The notes under the pieces were generated by a model. The model was given only the letters and a program-made list of their open reading frames with translations, searched no databases and was not told the DNA's origin. From NCBI RefSeq assembly GCF_000219535.2, contig NZ_CP007806.1, positions 1,453,501-1,517,500 of the forward strand: 64,000 bases of DNA. Reading direction: 5' to 3'. Shown here piece by piece: positions 17,607 to 26,910 of this stretch (the first letter of the stretch is position 1; each line of letters starts with the position of its first letter). The stretch comes from Brevibacillus laterosporus LMG 15441. GTDB lineage: Bacteria; Bacillota; Bacilli; Brevibacillales; Brevibacillaceae. A program made the position numbers and the translations under genes.

Positions 17607-18035
17607 TTAATGCCTCGTCTGTATAGCTAGCCCACTAAAAGAAATGGGGCCAACTACATCCGCTCTAGTATCTGGAGCCAGGTTTTCTGCAGTCAAACTG
17701 TAAACATGACAACCCGATCTTACATTACTATCAATCGCCTGAAATGTAACGACATAGTCTTGTTCAGAATCAGTTGACTCAATACCTACTAGTGTATTAA
17801 AAATCTCTATTCCGTCACGGAAGATTCTAAAAAGGATCTGAGAGATATTAGTAATGCCCCGAACACCAACAGTTGCTACTAATTCCACGCGATTAGGCAC
17901 AGCACAGGAATGGGGTATTCTAATTTTAATGTTTGCTAAGTCAGTTCTATTTGGCGTGCTATTGATAGTAAATGACTGTGCTACGTCGAAACGATCAAGT
18001 GGCTGAGTTGCATTATAATCGAGAATACGTACCAT
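17607..18035 (-). CDS. Exosporium/spore-surface-like protein (ExsC-like), tentative
   Basis: A 142-residue protein without signal peptide or membrane segment, rich in beta-prone residues. The start is ATG 18035 because a consensus AGGAGGTGAT lies four to five bases upstream; the longer frame to 18143 lacks one. Landmarks are MVRILDYNATQPLDRFDV, RVELVATVGVRGITN, ILFRIFRDGIEIFNT and DVVGPISFSGLA. This resembles, from memory, proteins annotated exosporium protein C in spore formers, with a jelly-roll-like repeat fold. The role would be spore-surface structure; I cannot confirm the family. It has its own terminator and is flanked on both sides by IS3-like remnants. Confidence 0.6.
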   Translation of the reverse strand: MVRILDYNATQPLDRFDVAQSFTINSTPNRTDLANIKIRIPHSCAVPNRVELVATVGVRGITNISQILFRIFRDGIEIFNTLVGIESTDSEQDYVVTFQAIDSNVRSGCHVYSLTAENLAPDTRADVVGPISFSGLAIQTRH

Positions 18036-18223
18036 AAAAATCACCTCCTCACATCTGCTAGTTAAAATATGTTGGACAGGAGGGATTTGCTTGGACATCG
18101 GTAAAAGTTCCGCAAACGGCAAGTCCCGGAACAAAGATAACATCGTTAATCCGTAATGAATTCCTTGGAATCATTCATCGATCTATCTCTCAAAAGTTCC
18201 TAAAAAGTAAAAAGCCCTCTAAA

Positions 18224-18474
18224 ATTGGGTTGACCCCATAATGTGTGAGACGAAGGCAATTGAGCTTAGACTAGCAGGTGTTCCAGTAAAAGAAGTTATG
18301 GAGGAGTTACATATACGGAACTATGCTCAATTACAAGTAAGGATGAAATGGTATCGTGAAAGAGAACTTCACCGCTTAGAACAGCCTGTTCTATATCAAT
18401 CATATGGTTACGGCAAAAGTTGCAAAGCAAGAAGGGGAAACAAGAACATCTCTACGTATGTATGCAAAAATTAG
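18224..18474 (+). mobile_element. IS3-family remnant: terminal repeat and truncated OrfA
   Basis: TTGGGTTGACCCC (18225-18236) resembles the left terminal repeat of an IS3-type element and is similar to the sequence at 17404. It is followed immediately by an ORF (18241-18474, 77 residues) reading IELRLAGVPVKEVMEELHIR, then MKWYRERELHRLEQPV, the helix-turn-helix region of OrfA transposase subunits. After QPV the sequence degenerates (expected GKQYxYGKGP becomes a scrambled Tyr/Gly stretch) and stops. OrfB is missing. Confidence 0.6.
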
Positions 18475-18851
18475 CAAGTATCCAAATATACACGGCCCTT
18501 TATTATCGTAGACTTTAGTTATTATATTGTTTCTATTATAATAAGCCCCTTTGTTGAATAGATTTTCTTACATCTACCTATCGTGACCCCCGTCATACTT
18601 AGAGGATGAAGGCGAGTTGACGTGATAGATAAGAATACATTATGATGTTCTAGCAACCCTAAAACATTGCTTTATCAATGTTTGTAGGTTAAACAGAATA
18701 CAGTTTTGATACAGGTAAATGCTCTATGGCAACGAAAAGCATGAAGGCTGTTCTATGCATAGTTGATATCTTAGAGTCGTGGCCTGACACCATTATGGCT
18801 GTCAGGTCTTCGCTTTGTTAGGCCCAATTTCGTAAACAAGGAGGGGTAGAG
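18475..18851. other. Gap before hemW with two hairpins, no gene
   Basis: AACCCTAAAACATTG (18655-18669) pairs with CAATGTTTGTAGGTT (18676-18690) except for single-base bulges; its role is unknown. CCTGACA (18783-18789) pairs with TGTCAGG (18800-18806) just upstream of hemW and is followed by TCTTCGCTTTG; this could be a weak terminator or attenuator. No ORF with a ribosome binding site seen. Confidence 0.55.
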
Positions 18852-19997
18852 ATGTCCCCAAATGCTGTATATATCCACATCCCTTTTTGTACTAATAAAT
18901 GTTACTATTGTGATTTTAATTCTTTTGTTACCAATAATCCTCAGTTGGTCTGGGATTACTTAGAAGCTTTACGCCGGGAAATGACGTTAACGTTCCAGCA
19001 AAATCCTCCTGAAAAGATAGAGACAATCTTTGTTGGGGGAGGCACTCCAACGTATTTAGATCAGGAGCAAATGGCGCTATTTTTGCATATGATAAATGAA
19101 AATCTGGCTCCTTATTTTAGTGCTGATCTGGAATGGACCATGGAAGCAAATCCAGGTACTACTGATCTGAAGAAACTGAGGCTGATGAGGTCATCTGGAG
19201 TAAATCGAATTAGTTTTGGTGTCCAATCATTCCAAAGTGATTTATTAAAACGGATTGGCCGTATTCATGATGTAGATGAGGTTTATCAAAGTGTGAATAA
19301 TGCGATTCAAGCTGGGTTTGACAACATCTCAATTGATTTAATGTTTGGTCTGCCGGATCAGACCATGGAGATGTTTGCTCAAAGCTTGCAAAAAGCCATG
19401 GAACTACCAATCACGCACTTATCCTCCTACGGTTTAAAAGTAGAGGAGAATACCTTATTTCATACTCTGTATCAAAAAGATCAATTACCACTACCGACAG
19501 AGGACACTGAGCTAGAGATGTATCTTCTTTTAATAGAAACACTTGAGAAAAACGGGATGTCCATGTACGAGATTAGTAATTTTGCCAAGCCGGGTAAACA
19601 GAGCAAGCATAATAAGACCTATTGGTTAAACCAGGATTATTATGGTATTGGGGCTGGAGCGCATGGATATATAAATGGAAAAAGACATGTTAATGCCGGT
19701 CCGCTAGCTGTGTACACACGAATGGCGATGGAAGGCTCTCCGCGTGTAGAGGAATTTGAGGTAACGCAGAAGGAAGCAATGGAGGAGCAAATGATTCTGG
19801 GCTTACGTTTGCGTGAAGGAGTAGATATGGAGAGCTTTGCTAATCGCTTTGGTCGAACCGTCCAAGAAGAATTTGGAGAAACATTACAGCAGGAACTTCA
19901 AAAGGGAATGATAGAAATCGTAGACCAGCATGTACGTCTAACACCAAAGGGCTTACCACTTGGCAACGAAGTGTTTGCTGCTTTTTTACACGTATAG
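18852..19997 (+). CDS. hemW: Radical SAM heme chaperone HemW (formerly HemN-like)
   Basis: Radical SAM protein of 381 residues that in characterised relatives binds and inserts heme rather than oxidising coproporphyrinogen. The cluster motif is HIPFCTNKCYYCDF with Cys13, Cys17 and Cys20; the HemN-defining extra Cys after CxYC (CxYCxC) is absent, Phe occupying the position after Asp. GGGTPTYL, GVQSF and the C-terminal HemN domain (GLRLREGVDMESFANRFG) follow. ATG 18852 has AAGGAGGGG upstream. A terminator ends it before the hrcA operon. Confidence 0.95.
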   Translation: MSPNAVYIHIPFCTNKCYYCDFNSFVTNNPQLVWDYLEALRREMTLTFQQNPPEKIETIFVGGGTPTYLDQEQMALFLHMINENLAPYFSADLEWTMEANPGTTDLKKLRLMRSSGVNRISFGVQSFQSDLLKRIGRIHDVDEVYQSVNNAIQAGFDNISIDLMFGLPDQTMEMFAQSLQKAMELPITHLSSYGLKVEENTLFHTLYQKDQLPLPTEDTELEMYLLLIETLEKNGMSMYEISNFAKPGKQSKHNKTYWLNQDYYGIGAGAHGYINGKRHVNAGPLAVYTRMAMEGSPRVEEFEVTQKEAMEEQMILGLRLREGVDMESFANRFGRTVQEEFGETLQQELQKGMIEIVDQHVRLTPKGLPLGNEVFAAFLHV

Positions 19998-20066
19998 ATG
20001 GAATATCATATGAATGAAGTAGGAAGAGAAGAGACAAGGTATCAAATTTTAGAAAATGACATCAGG

Positions 20067-20107
20067 AAGCACTTTTATGCGGAGAAACCCGAAAAAAGTG
20101 CTTTTTT
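20067..20107 (+). terminator. Rho-independent terminator after hemW
   Basis: AGCACTTTT (20068-20076) pairs with AAAAGTGCT (20094-20102), followed by a run of T. Confidence 0.88.
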
Positions 20108-20142
20108 TCTCCTATTTTTTTGCATTTTTCATAGGAGAGAAG

Positions 20143-20209
20143 TTGACAAATCATCTGTCACTTGATAAGTTAATAGTATCCGTTAGCACTCGCTTGATCT
20201 GAGTGCTAA
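20143..20209 (+). promoter_or_regulatory. hrcA operon promoter and CIRCE operator
   Basis: TTGACA at 20143-20148 is a consensus -35; TAAGTT at 20166-20171 is a weak -10 at 17-base spacing. CIRCE follows at 20183-20209: TTAGCACTC, nine bases, GAGTGCTAA, a perfect match to the HrcA operator. It lies in the expected 5' untranslated leader, 64 bases before hrcA, so HrcA will autoregulate this operon. Confidence 0.95.
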
Positions 20210-20272
20210 CAAAACCAAACCAGAAGTTGCCAATCGACATAGCCAAACATGTTAGAAGGAGGGCGTTTAGAT

Positions 20273-21331
20273 ATGCTAACGGAGCGACAAAAGCTTATTT
20301 TGCAAGCTATTATTGAAAATTATATTCATTCGGCAGAACCCGTTGGCTCCAGAACCATTTCAAAACGGCCTGAAATCACCTTCAGTTCGGCTACGATCCG
20401 CAATGAAATGTCTGATTTGGAGGATTTGGGTTATTTGGAGCAGCCGCATACCTCTGCGGGACGTGTTCCTTCCACGAAAGGCTATCGCTTCTACGTGGAC
20501 CACATAGTGGAGCCTAATTTGTTGAAGAATAATGTAGATGTAAGCACTTGGAAGCAAATGTTTGCTGATCGGATCTTGCATTTTGAAAATGCCGTGGAAC
20601 AGACAGCATCGGTCTTATCCCAATTGACTAACTATACGGCAGTTGTTCTTGGACCAGAAATCTTTGAACATCGCTTGAAACATCTGCAAATTATCCCTTT
20701 GAGTGACACACAAGCTGTAGCGATTATTGTAACTCAAACAGGGCGTGTAGAAAATAAGCGTATTGATTTGCCGACGGGACTATCACCGAGCGATATGGAG
20801 AAATTGGTTAATGTTTTAAACACAAGATTGCAAGATACACCATTATGGCAATTGCGCCAACGCTTGTATCAAGAAGTATCTGATGAGTTGAAGCGTCATG
20901 TGAATCATTATGAAGAGATGCTAACTATGATTAGTAATGCTATTGAAAGTGATTCATCTGATCGTTTGTTGCTGCGAGGAACTACTAAGTTCATGGAGCA
21001 GCCAGAGTTTCAGGATGTAGAAAAAGTCAAAGAGATTTTAGAGCTGTTTGAACGCAGTGACCAAATGACGCATCTGTTCGAAACCAATGAGAAGGGATTG
21101 CAGATACGCATTGGTCATGAAAATCATCTTGATGCCATGAAGAATTGTAGCATCGTTACGACCAATTATTCCTTTAACGGTAAGCCTGTAGGTACTATTG
21201 GTATACTTGGACCTACGCGTATGGAGTATGGTAAAGTGATTGCTGTCCTGGATTTCATTGCTTTGGGATTGTCGCGGATGTTAACTGCACAGATAGAAGG
21301 ACGATCTTCAGAGGAGCAAGAGGATTCATGA
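20273..21331 (+). CDS. hrcA: Heat-inducible transcription repressor HrcA
   Basis: Class I heat-shock repressor, 352 residues. The frame opens at 20249, but ATG 20273 follows AAGGAGGG at good spacing and gives MLTERQKLILQAIIENYI, the standard start. The winged helix spans residues 1-105 (AEPVGSRTISKRP, SSATIRNEMSDLEDLGYLEQ, PHTSAGRVPSTKGYRFYVD). The rest is the GAF-like dimerisation region ending with IGILGPTRMEYGKVIAVLD. First gene of the CIRCE-controlled operon; its folding depends on GroEL in Bacillus. Confidence 0.97.
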   Translation: MLTERQKLILQAIIENYIHSAEPVGSRTISKRPEITFSSATIRNEMSDLEDLGYLEQPHTSAGRVPSTKGYRFYVDHIVEPNLLKNNVDVSTWKQMFADRILHFENAVEQTASVLSQLTNYTAVVLGPEIFEHRLKHLQIIPLSDTQAVAIIVTQTGRVENKRIDLPTGLSPSDMEKLVNVLNTRLQDTPLWQLRQRLYQEVSDELKRHVNHYEEMLTMISNAIESDSSDRLLLRGTTKFMEQPEFQDVEKVKEILELFERSDQMTHLFETNEKGLQIRIGHENHLDAMKNCSIVTTNYSFNGKPVGTIGILGPTRMEYGKVIAVLDFIALGLSRMLTAQIEGRSSEEQEDS

Positions 21332-21401
21332 CGAACAAGGCGGGCGGGTTACAGTTGCTCGCTTACATAGATTATTAGTCACACAAGAGGAGGTAATCAG
21401 A

Positions 21402-21968
21402 TTGAGCGAAGAGAAAGCAAAGGTTGAACTTGAGCAAGAAGAAATGGCTCAAGACCAAGCTGAGCAAAATGAGCAAGCTGAAACTGAGGCAACAGAAACA
21501 GGTGAAACAACTGACCTAGCAATGGAAGTGGAGCGTCTTCAGGCTCAATTGCAAGAGCAAGAAAACCGTTTGCTACGCAACTTGGCAGATATGGATAATA
21601 TGCGTCGTCGCTCACGTAAAGAGCAAGAGGATTTACAAAAATATGCCTCTCAAAAGGTAGTGGAATCCTTACTGCCAGCGCTTGATAACTTTGAACGCGC
21701 TCTTGCTGTTGATCCTAATACTGCTACTACTGAAAGTATTTTACAAGGGGTGCAAATGGTGTACCGCCAGGTAATGCAGGTATTCGAGCAAGAAGGCCTA
21801 CAAGCTATTGAATCAGTTGGTCATGCGTTTGATCCACATGTACATCAGGCTGTGATGCAAGTGGAAGATTCTAAATACAAAGCAAATGTTGTCGTAGAAG
21901 AATTACAAAAGGGTTATCAATTCAAGGACCGTGTTATCCGTCCTGCAATGGTTAAAGTAAACGCGTAA
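21402..21968 (+). CDS. grpE: Nucleotide exchange factor GrpE
   Basis: Co-chaperone of DnaK, 188 residues. TTG 21402 is the start, with AGAGGAGGTAATC upstream. Residues 1-45 are an acidic Gln/Glu-rich tail; a long coiled coil follows (MEVERLQAQLQEQENRLLRN), then LADMDNMRRRSRKEQEDLQKY by landmarks and the beta domain ending in the GrpE signature (QKGYQFKDRVIRPAMVKV). Confidence 0.96.
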   Translation: MSEEKAKVELEQEEMAQDQAEQNEQAETEATETGETTDLAMEVERLQAQLQEQENRLLRNLADMDNMRRRSRKEQEDLQKYASQKVVESLLPALDNFERALAVDPNTATTESILQGVQMVYRQVMQVFEQEGLQAIESVGHAFDPHVHQAVMQVEDSKYKANVVVEELQKGYQFKDRVIRPAMVKVNA

Positions 21969-22030
21969 ATGAAGATGTTTTAGCCCAAGAATCATTCACA
22001 TATTGTAGATAATCGAGGAGGAAAAGATTT

Positions 22031-23872
22031 ATGAGTCGTGTAATTGGTATTGACCTTGGTACAACTAACTCTTGTGTAGCGGTTATGGAAGGTAACGAGC
22101 CTATCGTTATTGCCAATGCTGAAGGAAACCGTACAACACCTTCTGTAGTTGCTTTCAAAAACGGAGAGCGCATTGTTGGTGAAACAGCAAAACGCCAAGC
22201 AATTACAAACGCTGATAATACGGTTATCTCCATCAAACGTTGGATGGGTACAAACCATAAAGAAACATTAGAAGGTAAAGATTATACACCTCAAGAGGTT
22301 TCCGCAATGATTCTGCAAAAGCTTAAAGCAGATGCAGAATCATATCTAGGACAACCGGTGACTCAAGCAGTTATCACAGTTCCTGCTTATTTCAATGACA
22401 GCCAACGCCAAGCTACTAAAGATGCAGGACGCATCGCTGGTTTGGAAGTTTTGCGCATTGTCAACGAGCCTACAGCAGCGGCACTTGCTTATGGTTTAGA
22501 GAAAAATGAAGACCAAACAATCCTAGTTTATGACTTGGGCGGCGGTACATTCGACGTATCTATCCTTGAGTTGTCTGAAGGTTTCTTTGAAGTAAAAGCT
22601 ACTTCTGGAGATAACAAACTAGGTGGAGACGACTTTGACCAAGTGATCATGGATTATTTGGTAGCTGAATTTAAGAAAGAAAATGGCATTGACCTAGCTC
22701 AAGATCGCATGGCTATGCAACGTTTGAAAGATGCGGCTGAGAAAGCGAAAAAAGATTTGTCCGGCGTTGTTACTACAACGATCTCTTTACCGTTTATCAC
22801 AGCAGATGCTTCTGGTCCTAAGCATATGGAGATTAGTTTGTCCCGTGCGAAATTTGAAGAGATTTCTGCTGGTTTGGTAGAGCGTACTATGGGTCCTACT
22901 CGTCAAGCTCTATCCGATGCTGGTCTTTCTCCAAACCAAATTGACCGCGTTCTTCTTGTTGGTGGTTCTACTCGTATCCCAGCGGTACAAGAAGCAATCA
23001 AGAAATTCATTGGCCAAGAACCTCATAAAGGTGTAAACCCAGACGAAGTAGTAGCCCTTGGTGCTGCTGTTCAAGCGGGCGTGTTAACTGGTGATGTTAA
23101 AGACGTAGTACTTCTTGACGTAACACCACTTTCTCTTGGTATTGAAACATTGGGTGGAGTATTCACGAAGTTGATCGATCGCAACACAACGATCCCAACA
23201 AGTAAATCTCAAGTGTTCTCTACAGCAGCGGACAACCAAACAGCGGTTGATATCCATGTTCTGCAAGGGGAGCGTCAAATGGCAGCAGACAACAAAACGT
23301 TGGGCCGTTTCCAATTGAGTGATATCCCACCAGCACCACGTGGTGTTCCACAAGTAGAGGTTAGCTTCGACATTGATGCTAACGGTATCGTAAACGTTCG
23401 AGCTAAAGATTTGGGAACAGGTAAAGAACAAGCAATCACAATCACTTCTAACTCCGGTCTGTCTGACGAGGAAATCGACCGCATGGTAAAAGAAGCGGAA
23501 CTAAACTCCGAAGCAGATAAGAAACGCAAAGAAGAAGTAGAAATTCGCAACGAAGCAGATCAGTTAGTATTTACTACTGAGAAAACACTAAAAGACCTTG
23601 AAGGTAAAGTAGAGCAAGCTGAGATCGATAAAGCTAACGAAGCGAAGGATAAAACGAAAAAAGCTCTAGAAGGCGGTAACATCGACGAGATTAAAGCTGC
23701 GAAGGAAGAGCTTTCTGGAATCGTTCAACAATTGTCTGTTAAATTGTATGAGCAAGCAGCACAAGCACAACAAGCAGCTCAAAATGCGAACGGTGAAGGT
23801 GCAGATCAAGCAGGAAAAGACAACGTAGTAGATGCTGACTATGAAGTAGTTGACGAAGAAAAGAAACAATAA
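22031..23872 (+). CDS. dnaK: Chaperone DnaK (Hsp70)
   Basis: Hsp70 chaperone of 613 residues. The ATPase domain starts [17 protein letters not shown] and contains [17 protein letters not shown], the phosphate loop [10 protein letters not shown] and [14 protein letters not shown]; the linker is [15 protein letters not shown]; the substrate-binding and lid domains end in the EEVD-like acidic tail [12 protein letters not shown]. As usual for Gram-positives it lacks the ~24-residue ATPase loop found in proteobacteria. AGGAGG precedes the ATG. Codon use is highly adapted, consistent with strong expression. Confidence 0.98.
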   Translation: MSRVIGIDLGTTNSCVAVMEGNEPIVIANAEGNRTTPSVVAFKNGERIVGETAKRQAITNADNTVISIKRWMGTNHKETLEGKDYTPQEVSAMILQKLKADAESYLGQPVTQAVITVPAYFNDSQRQATKDAGRIAGLEVLRIVNEPTAAALAYGLEKNEDQTILVYDLGGGTFDVSILELSEGFFEVKATSGDNKLGGDDFDQVIMDYLVAEFKKENGIDLAQDRMAMQRLKDAAEKAKKDLSGVVTTTISLPFITADASGPKHMEISLSRAKFEEISAGLVERTMGPTRQALSDAGLSPNQIDRVLLVGGSTRIPAVQEAIKKFIGQEPHKGVNPDEVVALGAAVQAGVLTGDVKDVVLLDVTPLSLGIETLGGVFTKLIDRNTTIPTSKSQVFSTAADNQTAVDIHVLQGERQMAADNKTLGRFQLSDIPPAPRGVPQVEVSFDIDANGIVNVRAKDLGTGKEQAITITSNSGLSDEEIDRMVKEAELNSEADKKRKEEVEIRNEADQLVFTTEKTLKDLEGKVEQAEIDKANEAKDKTKKALEGGNIDEIKAAKEELSGIVQQLSVKLYEQAAQAQQAAQNANGEGADQAGKDNVVDADYEVVDEEKKQ

Positions 23873-23893
23873 GAATAAATACAATGATTGTAA

Positions 23894-23932
23894 GAGGAGT
23901 CAAAGTCACACAATGTTGACTTTGACTCTTTT
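23894..23932 (+). terminator. Hairpin terminator between dnaK and dnaJ
   Basis: GAGTCAAAGTCA (23897-23908) pairs perfectly with TGACTTTGACTC (23917-23928), followed by TTTTCCTTT. It would lower readthrough from dnaK into dnaJ. Confidence 0.8.
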
Positions 23933-24022
23933 CCTTTATGGAATGGGGATTCTATTGAAGCTTGAAAGTATACATGCTAAGATTATCTTTGATTGTCTTG
24001 GATACGGGAGTGATAGACAAGT

Positions 24023-25144
24023 ATGAAACGAGATTATTATGAGGTGCTGGGACTTGGAAAAGACGCCAGTGCAGATGATATAAAAAAGGCATATCGCAAG
24101 TTGGCAAGACAGTATCATCCGGACGTTAATAAAGAGGCAGATGCTGAACAGAAATTTAAAGAAGTCAAAGATGCATATGATGTACTCTCCGATGACCAAA
24201 AACGTGCCCAATACGATCGTTTTGGGCATCAGGACCCGAACCAAGGCTTTGGCGGGGGCTTTGATGCTTCTGGTATGGGCGGCTTTGGTGATATCTTTGA
24301 CATGTTCTTTGGTGGCGGCGGACGTCGTGCTAATCCAAATGCACCGCGCCGTGGGGCTGACTTGGAGTATGCGATCAACATTGACTTCTTGGATGCTGTA
24401 TTTGGCAAAGAAAGAGACATTGAGATTCAACGTGAAGTAGAATGCGATACGTGTCACGGCAGTGGAGCCAAACCTGGTACAAAGGTAGAAACCTGCTCAA
24501 GATGTAATGGATCTGGACAGGAGGAAGTTCAGGCAAACACTCCATTTGGGCGCGTTGTTAATCGCCGTGTTTGCTCTGTTTGTCATGGTAAAGGAAAGCA
24601 GATCAAGGAAAAATGTACAACGTGCAGAGGAACTGGTCGCAATAAAGTCAAACGCACGATCCACATTAACATCCCTGCTGGGGTAGATGATGGACAGCAA
24701 ATGCGCATTACAGGCGAAGGTGAAGCTGGTGTGAATGGTGGACCAGCGGGTGATGTTTATGTTATGTTCCGTGTACGTAAACATGATTTCTTCGAACGTG
24801 ACGGCAACGACATCTATTGTGAGATGCCAATTAATTTTGCTCAAGCCGCTCTAGGTGATGAAATTGAGGTGCCTACAGTAGATGGACGTGTGAAGCTGAA
24901 AATCCCAGCAGGAACACAAACCAACACTTTCTTCCGCTTACGTGGAAAAGGTGTGCCACACTTACGTGGAAATGGACGAGGCGATCAGCACGTGAAAGTT
25001 AAAGTAGTGACACCTACGAAATTAACGGATCGTCAAAAAGAGCTGTTACGTGAACTTGGGGGACTAGAGGATGGTGCACCCCTGCATGAACAACCAGAAG
25101 AGAATTTCTTTGATAAAATCAAGCGTAAATTACGTGGCGAATAA
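24023..25144 (+). CDS. dnaJ: Chaperone DnaJ (Hsp40)
   Basis: Type I Hsp40, 373 residues. J-domain residues 1-70 include the HPD motif (YHPDVNKE); a Gly/Phe-rich stretch follows with [15 protein letters not shown]. Four CxxCxGxG zinc repeats are present: [32 protein letters not shown]. The C-terminal substrate domains end in [12 protein letters not shown] 24023 has GGGAGTGAT upstream. Confidence 0.97.
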   Translation: MKRDYYEVLGLGKDASADDIKKAYRKLARQYHPDVNKEADAEQKFKEVKDAYDVLSDDQKRAQYDRFGHQDPNQGFGGGFDASGMGGFGDIFDMFFGGGGRRANPNAPRRGADLEYAINIDFLDAVFGKERDIEIQREVECDTCHGSGAKPGTKVETCSRCNGSGQEEVQANTPFGRVVNRRVCSVCHGKGKQIKEKCTTCRGTGRNKVKRTIHINIPAGVDDGQQMRITGEGEAGVNGGPAGDVYVMFRVRKHDFFERDGNDIYCEMPINFAQAALGDEIEVPTVDGRVKLKIPAGTQTNTFFRLRGKGVPHLRGNGRGDQHVKVKVVTPTKLTDRQKELLRELGGLEDGAPLHEQPEENFFDKIKRKLRGE

Positions 25145-25188
25145 GGCGAATAATATGTTGTGGAAAGCTAGATGGGGGATGGTAGAGC

Positions 25189-26127
25189 ATGAATTGGTCA
25201 GAAGTTAGTATTCACACCACGGCAGAGGCGGTTGAGGCTGTCTCTAGTATTTTGTATGAAGCGGGAGCAGGTGGCGTTGTCATTGAAGATCCCGAAATTT
25301 TATCCCGTGAGTGGAGCACGCCTTTTGGTGAAATCTACCACCTCTCACCAGATGACTTTCCAACTGATGGTGTGATTGTAAAAGCTTATTTCCCTGTGAA
25401 TAGCTATTTGGGCGAAACCGTTGAAGAAATTAAAACACAGGTAGATGAACTTCTGACCTTCGGATTGGATGTCGGTAAAGGAACCGTTACAATGACCGAG
25501 GTTCATGAAGATGATTGGGCATCTGCTTGGAAAAAATATTATAAGCCAGTTGCCATTTCAGAACATATCACGATCACACCGATCTGGGAGGAGTACAAAC
25601 CAAAGCGAGAAGGGGAGCTTATTATCGAAATGGACCCCGGCATGGCTTTTGGTACAGGTACACATCCTACTACTGTGCTGTGTATTCGTGCGATTGAACG
25701 CTACCTGAAAAAAGGGGATCGCGTTTATGATGTGGGAACAGGTACAGGAATTTTAAGTATTGCTGCTGCTAAGTTAGGCGCATCTTCCTTGACGGCCATG
25801 GATTTAGATGAGATTGCGGTTCGTTCTGCTCAAGAGAACTGTAGCATTAACAAAGTGGCTGACAAGGTTTTGGTGAAACAGAACAATCTGCTCGATGGGA
25901 TTACTGAAAAAGTTGAAGTTGTGGTTGCCAATATCTTAGCCGAAGTAATTATTCGTTTCACGGATGATGTTCATCGTGTATTATTGCCTGGCGGTACGTT
26001 TATTGCTTCAGGGATTATTGGAGCGCGTGAAAATGATGTAAAAGAGGCATTAGCTGCCTCGAATTTGGAAGTTATAGAAACAGTTTACATGGAAGACTGG
26101 GTAGCAATTATCGCTAAAAAACGTTAG
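25189..26127 (+). CDS. prmA: Ribosomal protein L11 methyltransferase PrmA
   Basis: SAM-dependent methyltransferase, 312 residues, that trimethylates L11. The N-terminal substrate-recognition domain (residues 1-110) starts with NWSEVSIHTTAEAVEAVS. WASAWKKYYKPV links to the Rossmann domain, with GTGTHPTT, motif I VYDVGTGTGILSIAA and the catalytic-site NILAEVI. GGGGGAT precedes the ATG. It lies 44 bases after dnaJ, the standard order. Confidence 0.95.
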   Translation: MNWSEVSIHTTAEAVEAVSSILYEAGAGGVVIEDPEILSREWSTPFGEIYHLSPDDFPTDGVIVKAYFPVNSYLGETVEEIKTQVDELLTFGLDVGKGTVTMTEVHEDDWASAWKKYYKPVAISEHITITPIWEEYKPKREGELIIEMDPGMAFGTGTHPTTVLCIRAIERYLKKGDRVYDVGTGTGILSIAAAKLGASSLTAMDLDEIAVRSAQENCSINKVADKVLVKQNNLLDGITEKVEVVVANILAEVIIRFTDDVHRVLLPGGTFIASGIIGARENDVKEALAASNLEVIETVYMEDWVAIIAKKR

Positions 26128-26148
26128 AATAATGGGGTTAATAATCAG

Positions 26149-26880
26149 ATGCAACGTTATTTTATAGATAGCCAACAATTTTTTGACAATCAAGTGGTTA
26201 TTACCGGGGACGATGTTCACCACATTGTGAAGGTTATGCGCACAGAGATTGGCGATCATATTTTGGTTAGCGATGGGAGAGGACGGGTGGTTAAAGCCCG
26301 TCTTTCTGCCTTGGAGCCCAAAGAAGTACGCGCTGAGATCGTGGAGCATATCACGAAACAAACAGAATTACCCGTATCGGTAACGATTGGTCAGGGGTTG
26401 CCAAAAGGGGACAAACTAGAGTGGATTTTACAAAAGGGAACGGAGCTTGGAGCGACTTCCTTTGTACCGTTTCAATCAGAGCGTACCATTGTTAAGCTAG
26501 ATGCAAAGAAAGAAGCTAAAAAGCTGGAACGTTGGTCAAAAATTGTAAAAGAAGCTGCTGAGCAATCACATCGGGCCTATTTACCTGAGGTGTTAACTCC
26601 GCTTTCCTTTAAACAAGTGGTTGAACATGCGAAAAGCTATACAACTGCTGTTATTGCTTATGAAAAAGAAGATACCAAACGATTGGGCGAGGTGCTGTCA
26701 AACTTGTCTGTTGGCGACTCGCTTTTCGTCATGATTGGACCAGAAGGTGGATTTTCTGAAAGTGAAATTCAGTACGCAGAAGAAAATGGTATCCATTCTG
26801 TTTCGCTAGGTCCCCGCATTTTACGCACGGAAACAGCTAGTCAGTATTTGCTAGCTGCCGTTTCCTATCATTTTGAATAA
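26149..26880 (+). CDS. rsmE: 16S rRNA (uracil-1498-N3)-methyltransferase RsmE
   Basis: SPOUT-class methyltransferase, 243 residues. A PUA-like N-terminal domain (MQRYFIDSQQF, DDVHHIVKVMR) precedes the knotted domain with ERTIVKL, KEAAEQSHRAYLPEV, the SAM-binding IGPEGGFSESE and the knot LGPRILRTETASQY. The ribosome binding site is weak (ATGGGGTT), as is usual for a gene translated in tandem 21 bases after prmA. Confidence 0.95.
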   Translation: MQRYFIDSQQFFDNQVVITGDDVHHIVKVMRTEIGDHILVSDGRGRVVKARLSALEPKEVRAEIVEHITKQTELPVSVTIGQGLPKGDKLEWILQKGTELGATSFVPFQSERTIVKLDAKKEAKKLERWSKIVKEAAEQSHRAYLPEVLTPLSFKQVVEHAKSYTTAVIAYEKEDTKRLGEVLSNLSVGDSLFVMIGPEGGFSESEIQYAEENGIHSVSLGPRILRTETASQYLLAAVSYHFE

Positions 26881-26910
26881 GTCATACGTAACAGTGAAAG
26901 GAGGAGAGCA

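Noticed and set aside
18475..18851. IS200/IS605 right end or omega-RNA
   Set aside because: The CCCCCGTCATACTTAG segment does not form the expected stem with its downstream sequence and no TnpB remnant is present.
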